NCBI RefSeq assembly: GCF_000336875.1
Contig: NZ_AOJK01000036.1
Span: forward strand, 61,530-125,529
DNA from: Halorubrum californiense DSM 19288
Lineage (GTDB): Archaea > Halobacteriota > Halobacteria > Halobacteriales > Haloferacaceae
Reading direction: 5' to 3'
Length of the DNA: 64,000 nucleotides
A program made the position numbers and the translations under genes. The notes below the pieces were generated by a model that was given only the letters and a program-made list of their open reading frames with translations, had not been told where the DNA came from and ran no database searches. Below are positions 16,142 to 28,338 of this stretch, one piece after another. Each line of letters opens with the position of its first letter. Position 1 is the stretch's first letter.

Positions 16142-16953
16142 GTGTCGATCATCCCGATCGGGGTGGCGTCGTAGCTGGGGTTCTCGATCTCGACGTCCTC
16201 GACGGGCTCGCGCATCACCTCGACGGCGTCGCGGAACTCGTTCTCGAACCGGAACTCCTCGATGGTCTTCGCGCCCGAACCGACCGCGGTGACGGGGACG
16301 CCGAGTTCGCGGGCGGTCACCACGAGCGGGAACGTGCCGATCCGGTTGTAGTAGGTTCCGCCGGTGATACACGTGATGCCGAGCAGGACGCGGTCGCAGT
16401 CGCGGAGCGCGTACCCCATCGCGCTGTCGACGACCATGTGGACGTCGACCCGAGAGACCCCGGCCAGCACGCGCGCGGTCTTCCGGCCGAGGGTGCGCGG
16501 GCGCGCCTCGGTGACGTAGACGGTCAGGTGCGCACCGTCGCGCGCGGCGTTCTCGATCGCCTCCAGCACCGTGGTCGAGTAGTCGTGGACGAGCAGCGTG
16601 TCGCCGTCCTCGATGCGCTCGGCCGCGTTGGCCGCGGCCTCCCCCTTCGCCGTCTCGATGTCCTCGGTGACGCGGGCGATCACGTCCTCCAAGAGTTGTT
16701 TCGCGCCCTCGACGCTCGTCGCCTCGCCGACGATGGAGCGCTCCACGTCGCGCATCGCGTTGTGGAGCGCGGCGTGGGAGGGGTTCGACCGGCGCAACAC
16801 GCCCGCGTTGTGTTCGAGGTCGCGCTCGAACTCGTCGACGGTCACGTACTCGCGGTCCAGCAGGTCCGCGAGCGACCGCGTCGCCTTCACGGCCACCGCC
16901 GACGTGCTGTGGGTCCGCATCGCCCGGATCTCGGCGACGGTCTCGTCGATCAT
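16111..16953 (-). CDS. Ribose 1,5-bisphosphate isomerase (aIF-2B-like)
   Basis: A 280-residue member of the eIF-2B alpha/MtnA/R15Pi superfamily. Archaeal members convert ribose 1,5-bisphosphate to ribulose 1,5-bisphosphate in nucleoside breakdown. Signatures: 'MRTHSTSAVAVKATRSL' at the N-terminus, 'SNPSHAALHNAMRDVE', 'VHDYSTTVLEAI', 'VTEARPRTLGRKTA' with the phosphate-binding Arg, 'HMVVDSAMGYAL' with the catalytic Asp, and 'GITCITGGTYYNRIGTFPLV'. It is often annotated as translation factor eIF-2B, but the short length and the motifs fit the isomerase. The C-terminus lies in the 26-bp repeat. Without the two extra units the protein would run about 20 residues further, to a stop at 15999-16001. 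Confidence 0.88.
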   Translation of the reverse strand: MIDETVAEIRAMRTHSTSAVAVKATRSLADLLDREYVTVDEFERDLEHNAGVLRRSNPSHAALHNAMRDVERSIVGEATSVEGAKQLLEDVIARVTEDIETAKGEAAANAAERIEDGDTLLVHDYSTTVLEAIENAARDGAHLTVYVTEARPRTLGRKTARVLAGVSRVDVHMVVDSAMGYALRDCDRVLLGITCITGGTYYNRIGTFPLVVTARELGVPVTAVGSGAKTIEEFRFENEFRDAVEVMREPVEDVEIENPSYDATPIGMIDTVITDDGVRS

Positions 16954-17032
16954 GCCCGAACGGTCGACCGCGCCGGTAAAAGGGGTTCCGGGGACGAACC
17001 GGCGGCGAGGGGTCCCGCGGCACGTCGACGGA

Positions 17033-17944
17033 CTACTCGAGGCCGATCCGGTCGACCGCCCGGGGCAGACAGCCGGCGTCCGGTTCGAGGTACGAGTAGT
17101 GGTCCGCGACCAGGTCGGTGACGCCGACGTCGGTGTAGTTGTCCGGCGTGGTCGCCGACTCGGCCGCTCCGCCGTGTCCGACCGCTCGGGTCCGGTCGGA
17201 GGCGCGGTACACCCAGCCGAGGACGCGGTCGTTCCGGCTGTGGAAGTTGTAGACCGGGGCGTCGAGCGCCGCGATCGCGGGCCCGTACCTCCCGCCGGTC
17301 CCGACGCTGTCGTGCGGGATCGCGCCGCCGAACAGCGACGCCGACGCGAGGACGTCCGTCCGGCTACGGTCTGCGAGTTCGCGGAGCGCCGCCCCGGTCA
17401 CGCGGGCACCGAGCGAGTGCGCGAAAAGGTGGACCGGCCGCCCGTCCTCCTCCGCCCACGCCGTCAGCCAGTCGGCGAGCGGGACGGCGTTGTCGTCGGC
17501 GGTGCGCTTCGCCGGCCCCCAGTCGGCGTTCGACGACCACGAGTAGCCGACGACGGGGAGCGCGCCCGCGGCGTCGGGCGCTTCCGAGGCCGCCTCCAGC
17601 CCCAGCCGGGCGGCGTACGCTTGGTCGCGGGCCGACGCGGCGTCCGCGCCGAGCCCGTGGACGTACAGCACCACCGCGTCCGCCCCGCCGAACTCCCACG
17701 AGCCCGAGCGCGCAGTCGGATCGTCGTCGAGTCGGCCCCGAGTCGAGGCCATCGGCTGCGCCTCGGGGGCCTCGTACCCGCCGAAGTCGCCGGAGAGCGC
17801 GTTCGCGACGTAGAGCCCGCCGCCCCCGAGGAGGCTGACGCCGCCCGCGACGCCGTACAGGAGCCGGCGGCGCGTGACGAGGGCGCCCGCGTCGTCCGCG
17901 GATTCAGGTTCGCCGGGGTCGTCCGAAGTGGAGTCCGATGAGAT
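17033..17944 (-). CDS. Tat-exported alpha/beta hydrolase, non-canonical start
   Basis: About 303 residues if started at the ATC at 17944-17942. A Tat signal (TRRRLLYGVAGGVSLLGG, with RR and a hydrophobic core) is followed by an alpha/beta-hydrolase domain: 'VVLYVHGLGAD' oxyanion loop, nucleophile elbow 'LFAHSLGARVTG' (AHSLG), acid region 'HSRNDRVLGWVYRAS', and a C-terminal 'VADHYSYLEP' that could supply the catalytic His. An esterase or lipase acting outside the cytoplasm is likely; the substrate is unknown. No ATG, GTG or TTG occurs in frame before the signal peptide. An ATC sits about 29 bp after 'tatttga', the expected leaderless start, and 'ISSDSTSDDP' looks like a protein that began with Met-Ser-Ser. 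Confidence 0.75.
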   Translation of the reverse strand: MSSDSTSDDPGEPESADDAGALVTRRRLLYGVAGGVSLLGGGGLYVANALSGDFGGYEAPEAQPMASTRGRLDDDPTARSGSWEFGGADAVVLYVHGLGADAASARDQAYAARLGLEAASEAPDAAGALPVVGYSWSSNADWGPAKRTADDNAVPLADWLTAWAEEDGRPVHLFAHSLGARVTGAALRELADRSRTDVLASASLFGGAIPHDSVGTGGRYGPAIAALDAPVYNFHSRNDRVLGWVYRASDRTRAVGHGGAAESATTPDNYTDVGVTDLVADHYSYLEPDAGCLPRAVDRIGLE

Positions 17945-18022
17945 ACCGACACGTCGGTCCGAACGATCAAATAGCTGACGCGGCGGCGACGGCTGTTTAT
18001 CGGTCGGTCCCGTACGAGGCGT

Positions 18023-18556
18023 ATGAGCTACCCGGTCACGTACTACTGTCCGCACTGCGGGACGCTCGTCGCGCTCGAACGCGAGGGGTACCTCGCGGAC
18101 AAGTCGGTGACGCCGTACCCGCTTGAGGGGTGGACGTACGTCGCGCCGACCGAGCCGTTCGACGCGGAGGAAGCGAAGGGCGGCGAAAGAGAAGATGGCG
18201 ATGGAGAGGGCGACGAGGGAGGGGGCGGCGAGAGCGACGGCGACGCGGTCGACGCCGACGGCGTCAGGTTCGTCTGCGGCGAGAGCGACGGCGTCGAGTG
18301 GGACCCCCACGACGGCGTGCGCGGCACCGACGTCGGCGGGGACGAACCGTACCGGGAGCCGGACGCCGAGGGCGTCGGCTGCGGCGAGCCCTTCTACCTC
18401 TCGTTCGTTCGGTTCGAAGCGGGGAGAGAAATTGATCCGGCAGCAGCGGCGGAGCCCGTCGAGATCAACCCCGATCCGCGGCCGAGCGGCCCGCGCGGAC
18501 CGGGCGGTCCCGGCGAGGCCGGCGGCCCGAGCGACTCAGACGGCGGCTTCTGGTGA
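18023..18556 (+). CDS. Haloarchaeal zinc-ribbon protein of unknown function
   Basis: A 177-residue acidic protein. It starts MSYPVTYYCPHCGTLVALER, a CPHC zinc-ribbon half. The second Cys pair may be 'RFVCGES' and 'GVGCGEPFYLSFVRFE' after a Glu/Gly/Asp low-complexity linker (about residues 55-80). The C-terminus is a Pro/Gly-rich tail ending SDGGFW. TATA-like 'tgtttatc' lies about 25-30 bp before the ATG. It is divergent from the hydrolase, and the two promoters share about 80 bp. No enzymatic motif is visible. Confidence 0.65.
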   Translation: MSYPVTYYCPHCGTLVALEREGYLADKSVTPYPLEGWTYVAPTEPFDAEEAKGGEREDGDGEGDEGGGGESDGDAVDADGVRFVCGESDGVEWDPHDGVRGTDVGGDEPYREPDAEGVGCGEPFYLSFVRFEAGREIDPAAAAEPVEINPDPRPSGPRGPGGPGEAGGPSDSDGGFW

Positions 18557-18610
18557 CTAATTGAGTAGTCGTTTATAAATCGTTCACAGTAGATCCGTGG
18601 CGAACACCGC

Positions 18611-18722
18611 CAAAGCCCCAGTCGCGAGGCGGGCGCACGCTCGCTGCGCTCCTCGGTCGCTCACGCCGTTCGCTCCCTGCGGTGCTTACGTCACCTGCGC
18701 CCGCCTCGCGACTGCCCCTTTG
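18611..18722. repeat. 112-bp inverted repeat, 27-bp arms
   Basis: Left arm 18611-18637 and right arm 18696-18722 are reverse complements with only three mismatches; the inner 17 bp (gtcgcgaggcgggcgca) match perfectly. The interior holds ctcgctgcgctcctcggtcg-type sequence also seen downstream of the tRNA gene at 32341. No credible open reading frame with haloarchaeal codon use lies here. It could be a small miniature inverted-repeat element, a structured RNA or a chromosomal repeat. Type unproven. Confidence 0.8.
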
Positions 18723-18772
18723 AGTCCCGCCCCGCACCGCACAGCGACCGCACCTCACGCCCCCCCAGCCTC

Positions 18773-18904
18773 GTCGGTGGTCCGGAGCGAAGCGGAGGAC
18801 CACCGACTCCAGCGAGAATCGAAGATTCTCTGGCAGCCGGCGCGTAGCGCCGGCGACCTCGCGCGTGCGATTCGCGCCGCGCTGCGGCGCTCATCGGCAC
18901 GCGC
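18773..18904. repeat. Cluster of consecutive hairpins
   Basis: Four perfect stem-loops follow each other: gtcggtggtcc/ggaccaccgac (18773-18783 with 18797-18807), gagaatc/gattctc (18814-18830), gccggcgc/gcgccggc (18836-18854), and gcgcgtgc/gcacgcgc (18861-18868 with 18897-18904), which itself encloses gcgccgc/gcggcgc (18874-18890). Together with the repeat at 18611 they fill most of the 447-bp gap between the zinc-ribbon gene and mch. No coding function is visible. Confidence 0.75.
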
Positions 18905-18975
18905 CACCGCCTCGTCATTTTATAAGTGGCTCACTCCGGATCTCCGGCGACCCGCCGAGTCGAACAGCCAAACCC

Positions 18976-18983
18976 CTTAAACG
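18976..18983 (+). promoter_or_regulatory. Probable TATA box of mch
   Basis: The element cttaaacg is 21-28 bp before the mch ATG. Another AT-rich stretch, ttttataag near 18918, lies about 80 bp upstream and would give a leadered transcript. Confidence 0.4.
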
Positions 18984-19003
18984 GGGAGCCAGTAGGTTCG
19001 CCC

Positions 19004-19942
19004 ATGGAAAGCATCAATCGGACCGCGATCGAACTGGTCGACGAGGCGCTCGACTTCGCCGGCGAACTGGACGTCGTCGGCTACGAGCTGGACAACGGCG
19101 CCACCGTCGTCGACTTCGGAATCGACGCGGCCGGCGGGGTCGAGGCCGGACTGCTGCTCGCGGAGATCCAGACCGCCGGGCTGGCGAACCTCCAGACGCG
19201 GATGGGCGAACTCGCGGGCGCGCCGCGCCAGTACGTCGAGCTGTCGACCGATCACCCCGCGGTCGCCTTGCTCTGCTCGCAGAAGGCCGGCTGGGAGCTG
19301 ACGACCGAGGGCGGCTTCGAGGGGCTCGGCTCCGGGCCGGCCCGCGCGCTCGTCGGCCGCGAGACCGAGTTCGAGCGGGTCGGCTACTACGACTCCTCCG
19401 AGTTCGCGACGCTGGCGATCGAGTCGACGACCTTGCCCGACGAGGAGGTGGCCGAGCAGGTCGCCGAGCTGGCCGAGGTCGACGCCGACGGCGTGTTCCT
19501 CCCGACGTTCGCCACCGGTTCGACCGCCGGATCCGTCACCACCGCGGCCCGCGCCGCCGAACTCGCCGTCTTCCGTCTGCTGGAGGTCGGCTACGAGCCC
19601 ACGGACGTGCTCCACGCCTCGGGCTCGGCGCCGCTCGCGCCCCCGACCCGCGACGAGACCGAGGCGATGGGCCGGACAAACGACGCGCTCGCGTACGGCG
19701 GCGAGGTCCACCTCCAGGTCGCGCGCGACGACGACCGCTTCGGCGAGATCGTCTCGACCGCTAGCGAGGAGTACGGCACCCCATTCGTCGACGTGTTCGA
19801 GGACGCCGATTGGGACTTCTACGAGGTCCCGGAGAGCGTGTTCGCCCCGGCGCAGGTCACCGTCGACGTCGTCGACGGCCCCGTCTACACCGTCGGCGAG
19901 ACGGACGAGGAACTGCTCGCGGAGTCGTTCGGTTACCGCTGA
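19004..19942 (+). CDS. mch: Methenyltetrahydromethanopterin cyclohydrolase
   Basis: A 312-residue Mch homologue. The enzyme interconverts methenyl- and formyl-H4MPT in C1 metabolism. Haloarchaea keep the gene although they are not methanogens, and the pterin carrier used is uncertain. Signatures: 'GVEAGLLLAEIQTAGLANLQ', 'YVELSTDHPAVALLCSQKAGW', 'GSGPARAL', 'LPTFATGSTAGSVTTAARA' and 'HASGSAPLAPPTRDETEAMGRTNDA' in broken form across residues 205-230. Length is normal. The start is the ATG at 19004 because MESINRTAIELVDEA aligns with the family start; the GTG at 18926 would read through promoter DNA. Confidence 0.95.
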   Translation: MESINRTAIELVDEALDFAGELDVVGYELDNGATVVDFGIDAAGGVEAGLLLAEIQTAGLANLQTRMGELAGAPRQYVELSTDHPAVALLCSQKAGWELTTEGGFEGLGSGPARALVGRETEFERVGYYDSSEFATLAIESTTLPDEEVAEQVAELAEVDADGVFLPTFATGSTAGSVTTAARAAELAVFRLLEVGYEPTDVLHASGSAPLAPPTRDETEAMGRTNDALAYGGEVHLQVARDDDRFGEIVSTASEEYGTPFVDVFEDADWDFYEVPESVFAPAQVTVDVVDGPVYTVGETDEELLAESFGYR

Positions 19943-19972
19943 AACCCGGACAGACGCGGACCTCACGCACCA

Positions 19973-20497
19973 GTGCGACTCAAACCCGTCCCCGAACCCC
20001 CGGCTGACTTCGACGCGCTCCGCGAGTACCAGCGCGCGGTGCCGCTCGTCCCCGGCGACACCGACGACTGCTGTGCCCGACTCCGTCGCCGGTGTGACCT
20101 CCCCGACCGACAGACCGCGAACGACTGGCTCGCGTTCCTGCGCGCGCTCGGCCTCATCGAGGAGACCTCGCGGGGGTTCGTCCGGACCGACGTCGAGCCG
20201 ACTCCCGAACGCGTCCGGGAAGGGCTCCGCGATGGCGTCCTCCTCGTCCCCGAGGCGCTCGCGGCGCTGCGGGACGCCTCCCCCGACGACCCGCTGACCC
20301 CGGACGACCTCTTCGCGGCCACTCGCGACCGGGTTCCCCGCCACGACAGGGCCCGAAATCCCGACTGGGAGGCCGCGTGGCGGAACCGCGCGGCCCGGCT
20401 GCTGGGGTGGCTCGCGCTCGTCGACCTCGCCGCGCCCGTCGCCGGTGACCCGGGGGGCTCGGAGGTGGCCGCTTACGTCGCCGGCGACGGGCTCTGA
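19973..20497 (+). CDS. Conserved haloarchaeal protein next to mch
   Basis: A 174-residue soluble protein starting from GTG 30 bp after mch, so probably co-transcribed with it. The middle, 'CDLPDRQTANDWLAFLRALG' followed by 'LIEETSRGFVRTD', resembles a winged-helix turn with wing. The C-terminal half is helical ('NPDWEAAWRNRAARLLGWL'). Two adjacent cysteines (DDCCARLRRRC) precede the helix. No catalytic motif is visible. A DNA-binding or adaptor role is possible but unsupported. Function unknown. Confidence 0.65.
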   Translation: MRLKPVPEPPADFDALREYQRAVPLVPGDTDDCCARLRRRCDLPDRQTANDWLAFLRALGLIEETSRGFVRTDVEPTPERVREGLRDGVLLVPEALAALRDASPDDPLTPDDLFAATRDRVPRHDRARNPDWEAAWRNRAARLLGWLALVDLAAPVAGDPGGSEVAAYVAGDGL

Positions 20498-20573
20498 CCT
20501 CGCCGTCGGGGTGACTCCGCCGGCCCGTCGCCCTCGCAACAAGCCTTTTACTCGGTGCCGGAGAGGGAGGCAC

Positions 20574-21767
20574 ATGGGACGCTCCGACGAGCGCACGGTC
20601 CGCTACGAGCCGACGAGCGTCAAGGACCTGCTCGTCGAGATGAAGGACACCGCGGAGCTGCTCATCGACCTGTCGTACTCGGCGGTCCTCCACGGGAGCC
20701 CGACGGTCGCCCACGAGGTCGTCGAGCTCGAACACCGGATGGACGTGCTCCAGATGCGCGCCCGGATGAGTCTGATGCTCGCCGCGCGCAACCCGAACGA
20801 GGCGGAGACGCTCGCGCCCGTTCTCGGCGTCATCGCGGCCGCCGACAAGGTCGCCGACGCCGCGGGCGACATCGCGAAGATCGTCACCGAGGAGATCGGC
20901 CTCCCCGAGGCGATGCGCGGCGCGCTCTCGGCGGGCGTGGAGACGCTCGTCCGCGGGACCGTGGTCGCCGACTCCCCGTACGCCGGCCGGACGCTCGACG
21001 ACATCGACCTCGAATCGGTGACCGGTGTCCGCGTCATCGCGGTCCGCCGCGACGAGGACTGGATCCTCAATCCCGGGCCGACCACCCGGCTGAAGGCGGG
21101 AGACGTGACGCTGCTTCGCGGCCCCGAGGCCGGCGTCGCGACGGCCTACCCCGAGCTGAGCGGGGAGCCGTACGAGCCGGAGCCAGAGGCCGAGCCCGCG
21201 ATCGACGACCTCGAACGCGCGGTCGACTCGATCGTGTTGATGAAGAACCTCTCCGAACTCGCCGTCGACCTCGCGTACGGCTCGGTCCTCTTCGACAACG
21301 AGGAGCTGGCGGAGGAGGTGAGCAACCTCGAGATCGAAGTGGACGCGCTCCAGTCCCGGTTCGAGGCGTGGACGCTCCGGGCCGCCGCCGAGGCCGACGA
21401 CCCGGTGTCGCTGCGCGGGCTCATCCATCTCGGCGTCGCGACCGAGGAGATTTCCGACGCCGCGCTCGCGATCACTGAGGGGGTCCGCCGCGACCTCGAC
21501 GTCCACCCGGTCGTGGAGATGGCGGTGCAGGAGTCCGACGAGATCATCACCCGCACCGTCGTCGGCGCGGGGAGCGACCTCGACGGGACCGACGTCGTCG
21601 ACGGCGTGCCCGCGACGGACATCTCGACGAGCGTCCTCGCGATCCGGCGTACGGGCGACGAGTGGCTGGTCGGGCCCGACATCGACACCAGCCTCCGCGG
21701 CGGCGACGTGATCATCTCGAAGGGGACCCGCACCTCCGCCGAGGAGTTCGATGCCCTCGCGGCGTGA
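20574..21767 (+). CDS. PhoU-TrkA_C duplicated regulatory protein
   Basis: A 397-residue soluble protein built of two similar halves. Each has a PhoU-like helical bundle ('VKDLLVEMKDTAELLIDLSY' in the first, 'DSIVLMKNLSELAVDLAYGS' in the second) followed by a TrkA-C/RCK-C-type ligand-binding domain ('VRVIAVRRDEDWILNPGP...GDVTLLRG' and 'TSVLAIRRTGDEWLVGPD...GDVIISKG'). Proteins of this arrangement gate or regulate potassium channels and transporters; here no membrane segment and no adjacent channel is present. The ATG at 20574 lies soon after a TATA-like 'ccttttactc'. The intragenic duplication is clear from parallel motif order. Confidence 0.85.
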   Translation: MGRSDERTVRYEPTSVKDLLVEMKDTAELLIDLSYSAVLHGSPTVAHEVVELEHRMDVLQMRARMSLMLAARNPNEAETLAPVLGVIAAADKVADAAGDIAKIVTEEIGLPEAMRGALSAGVETLVRGTVVADSPYAGRTLDDIDLESVTGVRVIAVRRDEDWILNPGPTTRLKAGDVTLLRGPEAGVATAYPELSGEPYEPEPEAEPAIDDLERAVDSIVLMKNLSELAVDLAYGSVLFDNEELAEEVSNLEIEVDALQSRFEAWTLRAAAEADDPVSLRGLIHLGVATEEISDAALAITEGVRRDLDVHPVVEMAVQESDEIITRTVVGAGSDLDGTDVVDGVPATDISTSVLAIRRTGDEWLVGPDIDTSLRGGDVIISKGTRTSAEEFDALAA

Positions 21768-22152
21768 GGCGGACGGGGAGGGTTCGACCGCGGACGGGGA
21801 TCCGAGTTCGGGCGAGGATCCGGACCCCACCGCCCTCGCGCTGGCCTACTACGACGCGCTCGACGCCGGCGAGTACGACCGGCTGGCGTCGCTCCTCGCT
21901 CCCGACTTCATCCAGCGGCGCCCCGATCGGACTTTCGAGGGACGCGACCGCTTCGTCGCGTTCATGCGCGACGAGCGGCCGAACACCGACACGACGCACG
22001 TCGTCGAACGGGTGTACCCCGCCGGTCACGGCGTTGCGGTCCGCGGCCGACTGCTCGACGCAGACGGCGTGGAACTGTTCGCGTTCGTCGACGTCTTCTC
22101 GGTCGACGCGGGGCGGCTGACCGCGCTGGAGACGTACGCGGCCGAGTCGTAG
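21751..22152 (+). CDS. SnoaL/NTF2-like protein
   Basis: A 133-residue protein whose start overlaps the end of the upstream gene by 17 bp in another frame, suggesting coupling. After an acidic 25-residue leader comes an NTF2-like cone fold: helix 'ALALAYYDALDAGEYDRLASLL', 'APDFIQRRPDRTFEGRDRFVAFM' and strands 'ELFAFVDVFSVDAGRLT'. Such proteins bind or transform small hydrophobic ligands. No catalytic residues can be assigned with confidence. Confidence 0.75.
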   Translation: MPSRREADGEGSTADGDPSSGEDPDPTALALAYYDALDAGEYDRLASLLAPDFIQRRPDRTFEGRDRFVAFMRDERPNTDTTHVVERVYPAGHGVAVRGRLLDADGVELFAFVDVFSVDAGRLTALETYAAES

Positions 22153-22192
22153 GGCGGTTCGACGCGGGGCGACGAGCCTGCCGACCCGACGC

Positions 22193-23404
22193 CTACCACG
22201 CGGCGCGCAACACGCCGAGGACCCCCTCCGCGGTCGCGTCGAGGTCGGCGGGGGCGCGCTCCATCGGCGGGTCCTCGGCGACGAACTCGGCGATCGCCGG
22301 CAGGTCCTCCTCGTCGGTCTCCGGCAGGTCTCGGAGTCTGGTGGGGACGTCGAGCGCGTCGCGGACCCCGGCGACGGCCGCGACCACGTCCTCGGCGATC
22401 GCGTCGTCGTCGCGGCCGTCGGTCCGTACCCCCAGTCCGGCCGCGAGCGCCCGCCGGCTCGCGTCGACCTCGTCGAAGAGGTACGCCAGCGCGTGCGGGG
22501 CGATCACGGCGTGGATCGCGCCCTGCTGGATGTCGTACCGGCGGGCGAACCCGTGGCCGAACGCGTGGAGTACGTTGATCTTGCGGCCGAGCTGGACGAG
22601 CAGCGCTCCCACGACCGCGCGGTCCGTCGCTTCTTCTCCGCCCGGCCGGTCGCCGGCCACGCGGGGGAGCGCGTCCGAGAGAAGTCGAAGCCCGTGGACC
22701 GCCGCCGCGTCGCTCACCGGGTCGGCATCGCGGGCGTACGGGGTCTCGATCCCCTTGTTGAAGCCGTTCATCGCCGATCCTGCCAGCACCGAGGGCGGCG
22801 TCGTCTCGAACAGCGCCGGGTCGGCCACGTCCGCGATCGGCCACGCGCCGCTCCCGCTGACGTTCACCGGCTGGTCGGTCGGGGACTCGTCGGCCGCGAA
22901 CACCTCCAGCGACCCGCCGGTGGAGACGTCGGCGCCCGCGAACGTCGTCGGCACGACGACGAACGGGACGGCAGGGTCGCTCGCCGGGGCGAGATCGCCG
23001 AGCGCGTCCCCGCCCGCCTCCGCGTCGGCGCGGAGTTCGTCGATGTCTCGGCCGTCGGCCGCGAGCAGCGTCGCCTGTCTGGCGACGTCGAGGCTGGCGC
23101 CGCCGCCGACCCCGACGAGGACGTCCGCGCCGACCTCGGCTCTCGCGTCGAGCAGGTCGTAGGCGGTCTCGACCCGCTTGTCGGGGGTGGTCCCGTCGAA
23201 GACGCCGGCGAGTCGGTCGCCGAGCCCCTCCCGGACTGGGTCCATCAGCGCGTCGTTCGCGCCCGTGTTCGAGCCGCAGACGACCAAGGCGTCGTCGAGG
23301 TCGCGCTCGCCGAGCCAGCCGCCGAGGTCGGCGATCCGCCCTCGACCGTACCGGATCTCGCAGCCGCGGTGGACGTGTTCGAAGGAGTCCGCGATCGGTA
23401 GCAT
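22193..23404 (-). CDS. Iron-containing alcohol dehydrogenase family protein
   Basis: A 403-residue group III (Fe-dependent) dehydrogenase, NAD(P)-linked and cytoplasmic. The dinucleotide region is 'DALVVCGSNTGAND' and 'VGVGGGASLDVARQ', followed by 'FVVVPTTFAGADVSTGGSL'. Metal ligands are expected in 'LHAFGHGFARRYDIQQGAIHAV', where three His residues are visible, and near 'MNGFNKGIE'. The start at 23404 fits the family; the longer frame to 23506 is Arg-rich and unlikely. The gene is divergent from gyrB. Substrate unknown, likely a short alcohol or aldehyde. Confidence 0.85.
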   Translation of the reverse strand: MLPIADSFEHVHRGCEIRYGRGRIADLGGWLGERDLDDALVVCGSNTGANDALMDPVREGLGDRLAGVFDGTTPDKRVETAYDLLDARAEVGADVLVGVGGGASLDVARQATLLAADGRDIDELRADAEAGGDALGDLAPASDPAVPFVVVPTTFAGADVSTGGSLEVFAADESPTDQPVNVSGSGAWPIADVADPALFETTPPSVLAGSAMNGFNKGIETPYARDADPVSDAAAVHGLRLLSDALPRVAGDRPGGEEATDRAVVGALLVQLGRKINVLHAFGHGFARRYDIQQGAIHAVIAPHALAYLFDEVDASRRALAAGLGVRTDGRDDDAIAEDVVAAVAGVRDALDVPTRLRDLPETDEEDLPAIAEFVAEDPPMERAPADLDATAEGVLGVLRAAW

Positions 23405-23545
23405 CTGGGAGGAGTACGCGGGGGCGCGGCTTGTAGCTGTGGGAAGCGTACCCACGCGTCGCCTTCGCCGTCCGCACACGACGAACTGGGCTTCCGGTCC
23501 GCACAACGACGTAGCACGCTCTCACGCGCGCGGGCGTGCGCCGGC

Positions 23546-23553
23546 TTTATAAC
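23546..23553 (+). promoter_or_regulatory. TATA box of gyrBA
   Basis: A consensus TTTATAAC sits 30-37 bp before the gyrB ATG and is the only strong promoter element seen before the gyrB-gyrA pair. Confidence 0.6.
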
Positions 23554-23576
23554 CCGACAGCGATTAGCGATGGTAA

Positions 23577-27985
<4,409 letters not shown>

Positions 27986-28062
27986 CGCTCCGTCGGTTTC
28001 TTCCTCTCGCTATCGACGCCCGCGTGTCAGCAGTTGAACTCCCGCTGCGACCAGCGACCCAT

Positions 28063-28290
28063 ATGGAACGACGCGAACTCCTCGCGACGAGCGCCGGCGC
28101 CATCGCGGCCGCGACCGATGGCTGTCTCGGCTTGCGCGACGCCGAGCCGGGGCGGCTCGACATGACGGTGCAAAACCCCGGCGACGACCCGGCCGACGTG
28201 GACGTGGTCGTCGAGGGGGGCGACGGGACGTCGTACGCCGAGGAGTCCGACCGCGTCGAGGTCGCGGGCGAGTGCGTCGACCCGCGGTCG
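28063..28290 (+). pseudogene. Truncated Tat-lipoprotein gene fragment
   Basis: The ATG at 28063 starts a haloarchaeal Tat-lipoprotein-like N-terminus (MERRELLATSAGAIAAATDG followed by CLG, with RR and a lipobox-like Cys), then a beta-rich opening 'LDMTVQNPGDDPADVDVVVE' common to small haloarchaeal lipoproteins. The homology ends after about 70 residues at 'ECVDPRS'. There is no stop: the frame runs straight into the promoter and coding region of the following synthetase. This looks like a deletion that fused the 5' part of a lipoprotein gene to the upstream region of the next gene. The end coordinate is approximate. Confidence 0.6.
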
Positions 28291-28338
28291 GTTCTTCAGG
28301 AAAGTTACTTACTGTCGCCGCGAAAACCCCCGGACGAG

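Noticed and set aside
16598-17941. A 447-codon plus-strand frame over the isomerase and hydrolase.
   Set aside because: It is antisense to both genes with shadow-type composition and no homology.
18611-18904. Insertion sequence or transposon.
   Set aside because: No transposase frame, no clear flanking target duplication, and the region is made only of inverted repeats.
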